Of a stretch of 64,000 nt of DNA, positions 52,353 through 61,155 are shown one piece after another. Within the stretch, counting starts at the first letter, position 1. The number at the start of each line of letters is the position of its first letter. Source of the DNA: Microbacterium kunmingense (GTDB lineage Bacteria; Actinomycetota; Actinomycetes; Actinomycetales; Microbacteriaceae); assembly GCF_023155745.1 (NCBI RefSeq), contig NZ_JAKNUS010000004.1, positions 124,001 to 188,000 of the forward strand, given 5' to 3'. Under the pieces are notes generated by a model that was not told where the DNA came from, made no database searches, and saw nothing but the letters and a program-made list of their open reading frames with translations. The translations under genes were made by a program, and so were the position numbers.

Positions 52353-53195
52353 TCAGGCATCTCTGCGAATCCAGCGGAAGGTCAGCCGGGCGAGGATGAG
52401 TCCCACCACGAGCCAGATGAGAAGCGCGATGAGGGTCTCCTGGTGCTGCCACGATCCCCCCGGCTCGGCGTCGGCGAAGACCTCGGGGAGGAAGACCGAG
52501 CGCATCCCCTGGGCGATCCACTTCAACGGGAAGATGGCGGCGAAGTTCTGCAGCCACTCGGGCAGCGTGTCGAACGGGATGAACACCCCGGAGATGAACT
52601 GCAGCACGAGCACGATGGGGATGACGACGGCCGTCGCGCTCCGACCGCTGCGCGGCAGGGCGCTCAGGGCGATGCCGAGGACACCGCAGGTGATGGCGCC
52701 GAGGAGGAACACCCAGGTGAACGTCAGCCATCGCTCGGGATCGGTCGGGAGGGCGACACCGAAGAACACCGCCGCGATCACGAGGAGCAGGGCGGCCTGG
52801 AACACCCCGGTGACGAGCACCTGCCCGAGCTTGCCGATGAAGTACGACACCGGCGAGAGGGGCATGCCGCCCAGGCGTTTCAGTGTGCCGTCGCTGCGTT
52901 CCATCGCGATGTCGATCGCCAGCAGCTGGGTACCCGAGAGCAGCAGACCCGCCGCGAGCATCGCGGGCAGGTAGTACCCGGCGGCGGTGACCTCGTCGGA
53001 GGGCGGCCCGAAGGTGCTGCTGCTGAAGGCCACCGCGAAGATGAACAGGAACAGCACCGGGAAGAGGAAGGTGAAGAACACCGAGTCGCCCTGGCGGAAA
53101 TAGGCGCGCACCTCGAAGACGATGCGGCGGAGGCCGAGGCGAACGGTCCGAGCAGGGCCGAACGAGACCTTGTGCGACGCGCGGGTGGTGGTCAT
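52353..53195 (-). CDS. ABC-2-type transporter permease
   Basis: 280 residues with six membrane helices. The first cytoplasmic segment RLGLRRIVFEVRAYFRQGDS precedes helix 1 (VFFTFLFPVLFLFIFAVAF), and helix 5 is followed by the typical ERSDGTLKRLGGMPLSP-type coupling loop and FISGVFIPFDTLPEWLQ. Start ATG overlaps the ATPase stop (ATGA). It exports an unknown substrate, probably a lipid or drug, with the ATPase encoded upstream. Confidence 0.92.
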   Translation of the reverse strand: MTTTRASHKVSFGPARTVRLGLRRIVFEVRAYFRQGDSVFFTFLFPVLFLFIFAVAFSSSTFGPPSDEVTAAGYYLPAMLAAGLLLSGTQLLAIDIAMERSDGTLKRLGGMPLSPVSYFIGKLGQVLVTGVFQAALLLVIAAVFFGVALPTDPERWLTFTWVFLLGAITCGVLGIALSALPRSGRSATAVVIPIVLVLQFISGVFIPFDTLPEWLQNFAAIFPLKWIAQGMRSVFLPEVFADAEPGGSWQHQETLIALLIWLVVGLILARLTFRWIRRDA

Positions 53196-54082
53196 CGGGT
53201 CACCTCCGTGACGATCTCGGTGTCGGGATCGGATGCGGCATCCTCGCCCTCCACGAAGGACAGGTAGACGTCTTCGAGGCTCGGCCGGACGATCTCGAGG
53301 GCCTCGGGCTCGCCGCCGAGTGCGGCGCACAGGTCTGCGACCACGCGCCCCGGCTGGTCGGTGCGCTGCTCGCGCAGCTGCCCGCCCTCGCGCCACCGGA
53401 CGATGGGGATGCGGGCCTCGGCGCCGCCGAGCTCTCCGACGGGACCGAGCGAGGCGAGCTTGCCGCCGACGACGATCGCCGCGCGCTCGGAGAGCTCGGC
53501 GGCCTCGTCGAGGTAGTGCGTGGTCAGCAGGATCGTGGTCCCTTCGCGCTGGAGCCCGCGGATGAGCTCCCAGAAGACCCGTCGGGCCTCCGGGTCGAAA
53601 CCCGTGGTCGGCTCGTCGAGGAAGAGCAGTTCGGGTGAGCCGATGATCCCGAGGGCGACGTCCACGCGGCGGCGCTGACCTCCGGAGAGCTTGCGCACCG
53701 GTGTCTTCGCCTTCTCCGACAGCCCGACCGCCTCGATGACGTCGTCGACACTGCGCGCCCGGGGGTAGAACGACGCGAAGTGCGACAGGAGCTCCTTCAC
53801 ACTCGCCGACGGCGCTTCGCCGGTGCTCTGCAGCACGATCCCGAGCCGCGACCGCCAGCGCAGATCACCCTGTCGGGGGTCGACGTTCAGCACCCGCACC
53901 TCGCCGCCGGAGCGGTCGCGGTAGCCCTCGAGGATCTCGATGGTCGTGCTCTTGCCGGCGCCGTTGGGCCCGAGAAGGGCGAAGGTCTCGCCGCGGCGGA
54001 TGTCGAAGCTCACGCCTTTCAGCGCCTGGAAGCCGCCGCGATAGGTCTTGGTGAGGTCTTCGACCTCGACAACACTGGTCAT
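53192..54082 (-). CDS. ABC transporter ATP-binding protein (DrrA/CcmA-like)
   Basis: 296 residues. Walker A GPNGAGKS, signature KLSGGQRRRVDVAL, Walker B LLFLDEPTTGFD and H-loop TTHYLDEA are canonical. The C-terminal 85 residues form an extension typical of drug-exporter ATPases. I start at ATG 54082, where the protein reads MTSVVEVEDLTKTYRGG; ATG 54100 is possible and has CAGGG upstream. It is the first gene of the ABC-kinase-regulator operon and sits behind the perfect palindrome at 54135-54160. Confidence 0.92.
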   Translation of the reverse strand: MTSVVEVEDLTKTYRGGFQALKGVSFDIRRGETFALLGPNGAGKSTTIEILEGYRDRSGGEVRVLNVDPRQGDLRWRSRLGIVLQSTGEAPSASVKELLSHFASFYPRARSVDDVIEAVGLSEKAKTPVRKLSGGQRRRVDVALGIIGSPELLFLDEPTTGFDPEARRVFWELIRGLQREGTTILLTTHYLDEAAELSERAAIVVGGKLASLGPVGELGGAEARIPIVRWREGGQLREQRTDQPGRVVADLCAALGGEPEALEIVRPSLEDVYLSFVEGEDAASDPDTEIVTEVTR

Positions 54083-54134
54083 ACTCCGACCATGCCGCAT
54101 CCAGAGCCCTGCCAGGACAACCTGACGGTGGGTT

Positions 54135-54160
54135 CGTCATCCACCGTTCGGTGGATGACG
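54135..54160. terminator. 26-bp perfect palindrome after rlmN, upstream of the ABC operon
   Basis: CGTCATCCACCG and CGGTGGATGACG are perfect 12-base arms around TT. It begins one base after the rlmN stop, as expected for a terminator, but has no T tract. It also lies 53 bp before the ABC ATPase start, so it might instead be an operator for the operon's own response regulator. Confidence 0.6.
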
Positions 54161-54161
54161 C

Positions 54162-55391
54162 TCAGTTCGACGCGGCCGCCGCGACATCCGCTTCGGTGGC
54201 CACCAGCTGCCCGCAGGCGCCGTCGATCTCCTTGCCGCGGGTGTCACGGAGCGTGGTCGGGATGCCCGCAGCGTTCAGGCGCCGCACGAATTCGTTCTGC
54301 ACGCTCCGCTCCGACGCGGTCCACACCGACCCCGGCGTGGGGTTCAGCGGAATGGGGTTCACGTGCACCCAGCCGCGACCGCGGGCGTTGAGCTTCTCGG
54401 CCAGCAGATCGGCCCGCCAGGCGTGATCGTTCATGTCCTTGATCAGGGCGTACTCGATCGAGACGCGGCGCCCGGTCTTGTCGAAGTACTCGCGTGCGGC
54501 GTCGAGCGCCTCATCGACCTTCCACTTCGAGTTCACCGGGATCAGCTCGTCACGCAGGTGGTCGTCGGGGGCGTGGAGCGACAGCGCGAAGGTGACGGGG
54601 ATCTCCTCGGCCGAGAGCTTCCGGATCGCCGGCACGAGTCCCACCGTCGACACCGTGATGCCACGCGCGCTCATGCCGAGCCCGCGCTGCGGGTCGATCA
54701 TGACGCGCACCGCCTGCATCACCCGGGCGTAGTTGGCCAGGGGCTCGCCCATTCCCATGAAGACGATGTTGGTCACCCGCTCGTCGGGGTGCTCGGCCTT
54801 CCCGAGCCCGCCCTCGCGGATCAGGCGGTTGGCGCGAACAATCTGATCGACGATCTCGGCCGCCGACATGTTGCGGGTGAGTCCGGCCTGGCCGGTGGCG
54901 CAGAACGGGCAGTTCATGCCGCATCCGGCCTGGCTCGACACGCACAGCGTGATCCGACCCGGGTAGCGCATCAGCACCGACTCCACGAGCGCGCCGTCGT
55001 GGAGCTTCCAGAGGAACTTGATCGTGTCGCCGCGGTCGGTCTGCAGCCGCCGCACCTCGGTGAGAAGGGGCGGCAGGAGACCGGCGACGAGGTCGTCGCG
55101 GACGGATGCCGGGAGGTCGGTCATCTCGCCTGGGTCGCTGGTGTAGTGGCGGAAGTAGTGCGTCTCGATCTGCTTCGCGCGGAACGCCGGAAGGCCGTGC
55201 TCGGTCACCTTCGCGGCCCGCTCGTCGGCGGTGAGGTCGGCCAGGTGCACCGGCGGCTTCCCCCGCTTGGGGCTGGCGAACTGCAGGAGGGGGCGGCCGT
55301 CGGCATCCTTCTGCTGCTTCCACCCTTCGGTACGCGGCCGCACCTGGCGGACGGGCCCGGCGGTGCCGCGGGCAGGAGGATTCTCGGTCAC
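54162..55391 (-). CDS. rlmN: Dual-specificity rRNA/tRNA adenine-C2 methyltransferase
   Basis: 409 residues. Radical SAM enzyme methylating A2503 of 23S rRNA and A37 of some tRNAs. The iron-sulphur Cys triad is in [17 protein letters not shown]; the methyl-carrying Cys is expected in [13 protein letters not shown] [11 protein letters not shown] near residue 395. [16 protein letters not shown] and [15 protein letters not shown] are family signatures. TACCCT (55398-55403, minus strand) is six bases before the GTG start, with no SD. It marks the last conserved gene before the low-GC cassette-like region. Confidence 0.95.
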   Translation of the reverse strand: MTENPPARGTAGPVRQVRPRTEGWKQQKDADGRPLLQFASPKRGKPPVHLADLTADERAAKVTEHGLPAFRAKQIETHYFRHYTSDPGEMTDLPASVRDDLVAGLLPPLLTEVRRLQTDRGDTIKFLWKLHDGALVESVLMRYPGRITLCVSSQAGCGMNCPFCATGQAGLTRNMSAAEIVDQIVRANRLIREGGLGKAEHPDERVTNIVFMGMGEPLANYARVMQAVRVMIDPQRGLGMSARGITVSTVGLVPAIRKLSAEEIPVTFALSLHAPDDHLRDELIPVNSKWKVDEALDAAREYFDKTGRRVSIEYALIKDMNDHAWRADLLAEKLNARGRGWVHVNPIPLNPTPGSVWTASERSVQNEFVRRLNAAGIPTTLRDTRGKEIDGACGQLVATEADVAAAASN

Positions 55392-55403
55392 CGTCCCAGG
55401 GTA

Positions 55404-55811
55404 GCGGGGGCATCATGGGAAGCGCCCGGGGGCGTCGGTGGTGGGACGGTGTGGGCCTGTGAGAGGCATCCGGATTCTGCGCGCGGCGCGGGTTCACGGA
55501 AGGCTCATTTCTTCGAACAGGGGGTCGACCCTCATGCTTTCGGTGTCTCGTATCGGACTTGCCCACCCGAAGAGGTCTCGCTGAGTTGCGACACATAGTT
55601 CCGAGAGATGCCCTGCGGTCAATTCCGCGGGGTCACGAGGATGCCGCATTGGACCTACGAGACGTCTCGCAAGGTAAGGGATACGAGACAGGTGGCAGAA
55701 CAAGGTGTAACAACACACGTCGCCTTCGCTGCGAGCCCCTCGCCGACATGCGGCACCCACGACTGGACCAGTCGTCGCGGCCGGGAACCCCCGCTGGATA
55801 GGGTCGGTCCC
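55404..55811. other. Gene-poor junction between rlmN and the cassette-like region
   Basis: No convincing gene is present. The first 80 bases keep chromosomal GC; from about 55490 the composition drops. On the minus strand a frame (55494-55649, 51 codons) ending FGWASPIRDTESMRVDPLFE could be the 3' remnant of a lost gene; it has no start signal. GTGTCTCGTATC at 55543-55554 is an inverted match to the end of the 27-bp repeat, and copy A of that repeat follows at 55664. TAGGGT at 55799-55804 is the box of the next gene. Confidence 0.5.
55664..55690 (+). repeat. 27-bp core repeat, copy A
   Basis: The consensus begins GTAGCGCAAGGCAAG and ends GGATACGAGACA. Copy A reads GTCTCGCAAGGTAAG then GGATACGAGACA, 24 of 27 matches. 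It has no extended homology beyond the core. It lies 122 bp upstream of the DUF3515 gene. Confidence 0.7.
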
Positions 55812-56318
55812 ATGACGCGGGCTCGCAACAGGCGAAATCGACTTCGTGCAGTCACCTCGTTAGCTGTGGTTGCCCTGTCGGCCCCGCTACTCAGTTGTTC
55901 GAACACGGTCTCCTTGACGCCAGCGGAGAACGCGAACAGCCCTGACTGTGCCCGCGTTACCGTTTCACTGCCAGACAGCGTCGAGAACGAAGACCGTCGG
56001 TGGACCGATGCACAGTCCACCGGAGCATGGGGTAATCCGGTATCCATCATTCTCACCTGTGGTGTCAAGCCACCTGGGCCATCCGAGCTCCCATGCTTCT
56101 ACCTGGGCGGCACGGACTGGCTTGCCCTGCCCCAAGAGACCAATCTCCAGCGTGTGGTGACTTTCGGGCGCGACCCCGCCGTCGAAGTTGCGATCGCTCG
56201 CACCGGAGGCCTGGACTTCGCTGCAGTCCTCGAAGCGCTCGGCGGAGTGGTCGACGCTGCGCTGCCCGTTGCCTCTGCCGAATGTACTGATCGGACTGAT
56301 GTCCGGACGGCCCCCTAG
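55812..56318 (+). CDS. DUF3515-family lipoprotein
   Basis: 168 residues. A basic start and hydrophobic segment end in LSAPLLSCS, a lipobox with Cys near residue 29. The mature part shows DUF3515 landmarks: VSLTPAENANSPDCARV, LPDSV, RRWTDAQSTGAWG, LTCGVKPPGP and VTFGRDPAVEVAI. The function is unknown; the mycobacterial relative lies beside ddl, whereas here the gene sits in a repeat-flanked region of lower GC. TAGGGT is seven bases before the ATG, so it carries its own leaderless promoter. Repeat copy B begins at the very next base after its stop codon. Confidence 0.85.
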   Translation: MTRARNRRNRLRAVTSLAVVALSAPLLSCSNTVSLTPAENANSPDCARVTVSLPDSVENEDRRWTDAQSTGAWGNPVSIILTCGVKPPGPSELPCFYLGGTDWLALPQETNLQRVVTFGRDPAVEVAIARTGGLDFAAVLEALGGVVDAALPVASAECTDRTDVRTAP

Positions 56319-56420
56319 GTAGCGCAAGGCGAAGGATACGGGACAGGATGTCCGCACGCGCGTCGCTCCCACCGTGCGATCCTCACCGGGCGGGTTGTGC
56401 GTCTTCACCCGTTTGAGTTG
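56319..56420 (+). repeat. Cassette repeat, copy B (core 56319-56345 plus diverged extension)
   Basis: The core matches the consensus at 24 of 27 bases. Beyond it, short blocks still align with copies C and D in order: a CCGC-CGCG block, GCTCC, then GCGATCCTCACCGGGCGGGT against GCAGATCTCACGGGTCGGGT of copy C, and TTGCTCCG-like against CTGCTCCG. The outer limit is approximate. Confidence 0.6.
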
Positions 56421-56465
56421 CTCCGAGAGAGGAATCGAGTGAGCTTGTCGCGTTGTTGAGCCAGA

Positions 56466-56693
56466 TCACTGCCCTACGATGCGCGAAGCCTCAGATCTCA
56501 CGGCGTTCAGTGCCGCGTTGAGAAGATCCTCCTTTGAGTCGGTGGCGGCGTCCGCGTACGACCATGTGAGCACAGAGCCGCCTTCCGACGTCCGGTGAAC
56601 TCTCACAATCAACTCAAGCTGAGGATCGGGTCCCTCACTCTGCGCCGCGGCGGCCTGATCACTCGGCTCCCCGGAAAATGTCTGCCAAGTCAT
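56466..56693 (-). CDS. 75-residue protein of unknown function
   Basis: It begins MTWQTFSGEPSDQAAAAQ and ends VRSEASRIVGQ; a central LELIVRVHRTS strand and a VLTWSYADA strand are followed by an amphipathic helix (KEDLLNAALNAVRSEA), so a small beta-beta-alpha fold is likely. I chose ATG 56693 because GGAG stands six bases upstream; ATG 56705 is possible. Codon use includes many A/T-ending codons, unlike core genes here. It lies on the opposite strand to most genes of this region and 55 nt after the gene at 56749, with which it probably forms an operon. Confidence 0.55.
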   Translation of the reverse strand: MTWQTFSGEPSDQAAAAQSEGPDPQLELIVRVHRTSEGGSVLTWSYADAATDSKEDLLNAALNAVRSEASRIVGQ

Positions 56694-56748
56694 TCCATGC
56701 TCCATTCAGTCACGAGTACACGCGATGGACTCACTCATGCAGCGGAGG

Positions 56749-57057
56749 TCAAGTCACCGGGCCCGGAAGAGCGGTCAGGAAGTCGCGCATGCTTCCTTTT
56801 GCGGCGATGTGTGCGGCGGCGGCCGGGCGGATCGTAGTTTGGTTAGCGATCTCGTCGGCAGTTAGCCCAGCGTCAGAAAGGCCGCGCACAAGCCGGTCGA
56901 TGTCGTCGGCGAGCGTCGGGAGCTCACATGGGGATGTTGTCGCGAGAATCGCATGCAGCTTGAGATTGAGTTGCGCGAGAGCGGATGCAACCCCTGCCTC
57001 TTCGTCGTTCCCGGCAGGCCGAGGATCACTGAAGACAAAGCGCCAATCCTCATCCAC
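56749..57057 (-). CDS. 102-residue protein with a helix-turn-helix-like segment
   Basis: From GTG 57057 the product starts MDEDWRFVFSDPRPAG, continues with two long helices (VASALAQLNLKLHAILATT, ADDIDRLVRGLSDAG) and then LTADEIANQTTIRPAAAAHI, which has the pattern of a helix-turn-helix (GLTxxEIAxxTxIxxxxAxxI). A regulatory or antitoxin-like role is possible but unproven. Earlier in-frame starts up to 57147 exist. The GC content and codon use are atypical for the window. The 75-residue gene follows on the same strand. Confidence 0.45.
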   Translation of the reverse strand: MDEDWRFVFSDPRPAGNDEEAGVASALAQLNLKLHAILATTSPCELPTLADDIDRLVRGLSDAGLTADEIANQTTIRPAAAAHIAAKGSMRDFLTALPGPVT

Positions 57058-57238
57058 CGTGTCACCCCGACTCCTCCGCGGCCTGACCTCGCGGCGACTG
57101 TACCAGGCAGATTCGATCTCGTGCGGAAGCCTGCACGCGCCTTCCACTTCACCCGTTCAAGAACGCATGCGGATCCCTCAGCGTGGGTGCACTGGCCTTT
57201 GCAAGGTGGTCCGCTGCTGCGGTGTTAGCGTCGGCCCC

Positions 57239-57964
57239 ATGCGCTTTGCGGGGTATCAGCAGCCGGCTGCACTTCCCCCACGTGGGGCGGTTCAGCAGCG
57301 ACGCGGGCTCGAGGTCAGCCTGTGGCTGTCGGTCCCGGTCATTCTGGCGCTTGTGCACTTTCTGCAGATCTTTGAGCTGTTCGGCACGGTCGGCTGCGAG
57401 GGCGTCTGCGATCTGGATCTCATCTTCGCCGCGCGTGCCGCGTACCCGTGGGAAGTGGCCGTCTCCCTCGCCGTCGCCGCAGGCGCCGCGATCGCGCTCC
57501 GACTTCTCGGCAAGCCCACGTTCTGGGCTGGGCTCATTGCCGTGGTGCTGGTTGTGGCGTCAGCGACGGTCACGAGTGTCCTGGTCCAGTCCGGGCTTGC
57601 ACCGATGTACGAACGAAACGATCGAATCGCGCAGGGTGACCTTCCCGCGGCACCACCACCACTAAGCCCCGTCGGCCAATGGGGAACGGACGCCGACGAG
57701 GCCCCGCGCCTGGAATTCCTCCCGGATGGCACGCTCGTCGGCACCGACGGATGCAACGACCTAAGCGGTGAGTGGATTCAAGACCCGGAGGGTGAGATCA
57801 CTTTGACACTCTTGTCAGTAACGACGGCCGACTGCGACGGGATCGACACCTGGCTGAGCAAAGGACGATCCGCCAGGATCCTGGGGAACTTTCTCTACAT
57901 CAACGGGCCAACCGGGTCACCCATCGGAGGTCTTGCACCTACGGCGGCAACTGGTCAGAGCTGA
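57239..57964 (+). CDS. Membrane protein with a META/HslJ-type domain
   Basis: 241 residues. Helices at about 25-45, 70-90 and 95-118 are followed by a linker rich in Pro and an extracytoplasmic domain: APRLEFLPDGTLVGTDGCND, LSGEW, ITLTLLSVTTADC and a late GNFLYINGPTG. DG-GCN-LSGxW with a second Cys is the META/HslJ pattern, whose members bind or protect at the envelope with no firm activity. TAGCGT seven bases before the ATG (57226-57231) fixes the start; the longer frame from 56678 runs antisense through other genes. Repeat copy C lies 155 bp downstream. Confidence 0.75.
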   Translation: MRFAGYQQPAALPPRGAVQQRRGLEVSLWLSVPVILALVHFLQIFELFGTVGCEGVCDLDLIFAARAAYPWEVAVSLAVAAGAAIALRLLGKPTFWAGLIAVVLVVASATVTSVLVQSGLAPMYERNDRIAQGDLPAAPPPLSPVGQWGTDADEAPRLEFLPDGTLVGTDGCNDLSGEWIQDPEGEITLTLLSVTTADCDGIDTWLSKGRSARILGNFLYINGPTGSPIGGLAPTAATGQS

Positions 57965-58118
57965 TTCCAACTGCTCCGTCCAAGGCCCCGGGCATTTGCC
58001 ACCAGTCGGCGTTCGGCGCTGTCGTCCCGCCCCGCGATCCGCTACCGGGCTGGCGGGTCAGCCAATTCGCCTTGTAGCTGTTGGACTTGCTTCAGGATCC
58101 AGTCGGCAAACGTCGCAT

Positions 58119-58287
58119 GTAGCGCAAGGCAAGGGATACGAGACACATCGTGATCCGAGTCATCCGCGCGCATGTGGCTCCTGCCTTGCAGATCTCACGG
58201 GTCGGGTCCTGCAAAGAGTCAGATGATGCGAAGCGCTGCTCCGCGACAACCACGCGAGCTATCGGCCTCGCCGTGCGATTGGGGACC
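58119..58287 (+). repeat. Cassette repeat, copy C (core 58119-58145, full element to 58287)
   Basis: The core is the consensus. The element then runs in register with copy D: ATCGTGATCCGAG, CCGCGCGCATGTGGC, GCAGATCTC, CAGATGATGCGAAG, GCTGCTCCGCGAC and a final TTGGGGACC. The gap 57965-58340 holds nothing else except TACCCT (58328-58333), the box of the next gene. Confidence 0.8.
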
Positions 58288-58340
58288 AATGTTCGGTCCG
58301 GCACAGATTGGAAGCGGCATCACTCGCTACCCTGGGCTGC

Positions 58341-58892
58341 ATGACCCGCGTGTGGCTCTCGGAGTGGGAGTGGGCGTGCTGCGGTGATGCATTTGCGGTC
58401 GGCGACGAGGTCGACCTACGCGTCGCCACACGAACCCCGGATCCATCATTGGCCGAACTGCTCGGTTCGGCACTAATCGCCACGGTGGACGCGGTCGAGT
58501 CGCACCACGAAGAAGAACTCACCGATCGAGTGCACGGCCGCGTGACCGCCGTACACGCAGTCACGCACGAGGTCGAAGAGCGTCAGTCGTTGCGTCGTCC
58601 TGGCCACGGCGCTCCACCTGACGCCGTCATGCCCCCCGAGGGTGAGGATTGGCCGATGGTCCGCCGTGAGCTTGGCGGCGGGGTGTTCGCTGGCTCGCGC
58701 CCGTCGCGTTACGTTGTCGAGATCGTGCCTCGACCCGGCACCGCCACGCTGGAGCCCGCCCGCGGCGTGGGGCTGACTTCGCAGGCAGTTGAAGCCACGC
58801 CACAACCAGAAAGCGACAGCATAAGCGGCGCCTCCGGCGAACGGAGGGCTCGATTACTCGCCGGGTGGCTGGTCGACATCGACGACACCTGA
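58341..58892 (+). CDS. DUF6578-type protein
   Basis: 183 residues. The opening VWLSEWEWACCGDAFAVGDE, the later RVHGRVTAVHAVTHEV and the ELGGGVFAGSRPSRYVVEI segment match a family I recall as DUF6578; its function is unknown. The paired Cys in ACCG and the W-rich start suggest a small metal-binding or OB-like fold, which is inference. TACCCT lies seven bases before the ATG. It follows repeat copy C directly and is followed after 44 bp by another unknown gene. Confidence 0.7.
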   Translation: MTRVWLSEWEWACCGDAFAVGDEVDLRVATRTPDPSLAELLGSALIATVDAVESHHEEELTDRVHGRVTAVHAVTHEVEERQSLRRPGHGAPPDAVMPPEGEDWPMVRRELGGGVFAGSRPSRYVVEIVPRPGTATLEPARGVGLTSQAVEATPQPESDSISGASGERRARLLAGWLVDIDDT

Positions 58893-58936
58893 ACAACCGT
58901 CTTGCGCACGCGGGGTCCGTGGGTTGGGCTAGAGCG

Positions 58937-59578
58937 ATGAGATCACTCAATCCAGACCCGGGCAACCCTTGGCCGCATGACATGACGCTGACCGTGGACG
59001 AGCGGCCTCATGCACTGGTCGAGTTGCTGTGGCTGAGGGAAGCGCACCATCTGGAACCTCAAGGCGCGAATCTGCCACCGCTGTTGTCCGATACCCCCGA
59101 CGACGCATCCATCGCATCAGATGCTGCAACGCGAGCCGACTGGGAGCGTCTCTGGCCGCAGGTGTGGCATAATGCCCTGGACCACGTGGGGCGCGAAACC
59201 GACCCGCGGCTGTTCGATCGCGTCCAGGAGACCATCGACGGATCGCCCGAACGTGCCGCACTCTTGAGGGAGATCGTGGGACCGGACGTCCGGGACTATT
59301 TCGGTCACGATACCTTCGCCGACGCGTCTTACCGCAAGTGGGAGCAGAAGGGCATGGACGAGTTCATCTCTTCTCGGCCACGCGCCCTGGAAGAAAGCCC
59401 TGAGCGGCGCGACCTCGATGCGCTGATCCCCGCCTGGCGCGCAGGGCTGACGCGAATTGTCACGATCCCGTGCCGTGAAGTGCACACTCACAAGATCGGG
59501 CCAAACACGCTGCTCGTCACGGAGCGCACCCGAGCCGACAGCGAAAGCTTCCGACACGCGCTGGCCGCCTTTTTCTGA
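58937..59578 (+). CDS. 213-residue protein of unknown function
   Basis: Soluble, largely helical and acidic, with many Trp residues in the first half (NPWPHD, ELLWLREAHH, DWERLWPQVWHNALDH) and ending TIPCREVHTHKIGPNTLLV, TERTRADSESFRHALAAFF. No catalytic motif is recognised; I do not know the family. ATG 58937 is preceded by TAGAGC one base upstream, too close for a -10 box; ATG 58982 is an alternative. Repeat copy D starts 42 bp after the stop, so gene plus repeat has the same layout as the preceding unit. Confidence 0.65.
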   Translation: MRSLNPDPGNPWPHDMTLTVDERPHALVELLWLREAHHLEPQGANLPPLLSDTPDDASIASDAATRADWERLWPQVWHNALDHVGRETDPRLFDRVQETIDGSPERAALLREIVGPDVRDYFGHDTFADASYRKWEQKGMDEFISSRPRALEESPERRDLDALIPAWRAGLTRIVTIPCREVHTHKIGPNTLLVTERTRADSESFRHALAAFF

Positions 59579-59619
59579 CGGCCGCCACGGGGCATACGCA
59601 TGTCTCGAGTGCCGGGGGC

Positions 59620-59780
59620 GTAGCGCAAGGCAAGAGATACGAGACAGATCGTGATCCGAGGCAACCGCGCGCATGTGGCCACTGCCCGGCAGATCTCGTC
59701 GGACGGAGGATTCAGATGATGCGAAGTGCTGCTCCGCGACCGACCACATGAGCTAGCCGCTTCTTCGTGCGTTGGGGACC
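59620..59780 (+). repeat. Cassette repeat, copy D (core 59620-59646, full element to 59780)
   Basis: The core matches 26 of 27 bases. It aligns with copy C over its whole length and ends with the same TTGGGGACC. GCGCATGTGG and CCACATGAGC near its middle and end are complementary at 9 of 10 positions, giving a possible long-range fold. Downstream lies the broken GH1 gene, so this copy marks the right edge of the array. Confidence 0.8.
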
Positions 59781-59873
59781 GACCTGCGCGCGCCGCGCGA
59801 GTAGCGTTCGGCCGACCGGTCGCTTAGCGTCGAGGGAGGTACCGGGTCTGCTTGGAACCCCGGCGCCCTCTGA

Positions 59874-60913
<1,040 letters not shown>

Positions 60914-61155
60914 TCGCCCTCGGCGCGTCATCCGCGCCCTCGCCCGCGCGTGCCGCCCGCGGCGAGCCGCCGCACGTTCGCTCCCCACGCGCGCCGACCC
61001 GTCGACGGATGCCGCCTGCTCGCGCGGCGGACCGCATCCACTGACGGGTCGCGACGCACGACGCAGCAGTTTCTGACGGGTCGTGGCCCGCGACGCTCGC
61101 GGGAGCCGCGTCAAGCCCGGGCGGCGCGACAGCGAGCCCGGGCTACCGTGAGAAC
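60914..61155. repeat. Gene-free gap with R2-type repeats
   Basis: No gene is seen. TCCACTGACGGGTCGCGACG at 61036 and AGTTTCTGACGGGTCGTGGC at 61068 are members of the GACGGGTCG family found at 23.4-23.6 kb and in the cytochrome b gene. AGCCCGGGC (61114-61122) and GCCCGGGCT (61136-61144) are perfect inverted arms ending in the TACCGT box of the next gene. Confidence 0.55.

Noticed and set aside
58092..58304. Small minus-strand frame in repeat C sharing CLVSLALRY with one at 59488-59682 in repeat D
   Set aside because: The shared peptide simply reflects the repeated DNA; flanks are not conserved in frame, and there is no start signal.
56319..59780. Integron attC sites
   Set aside because: Repeats sit where attC sites would, but I cannot find the paired RYYYAAC and GTTRRRY core sites, and no IntI is present; the array is reported without that label.
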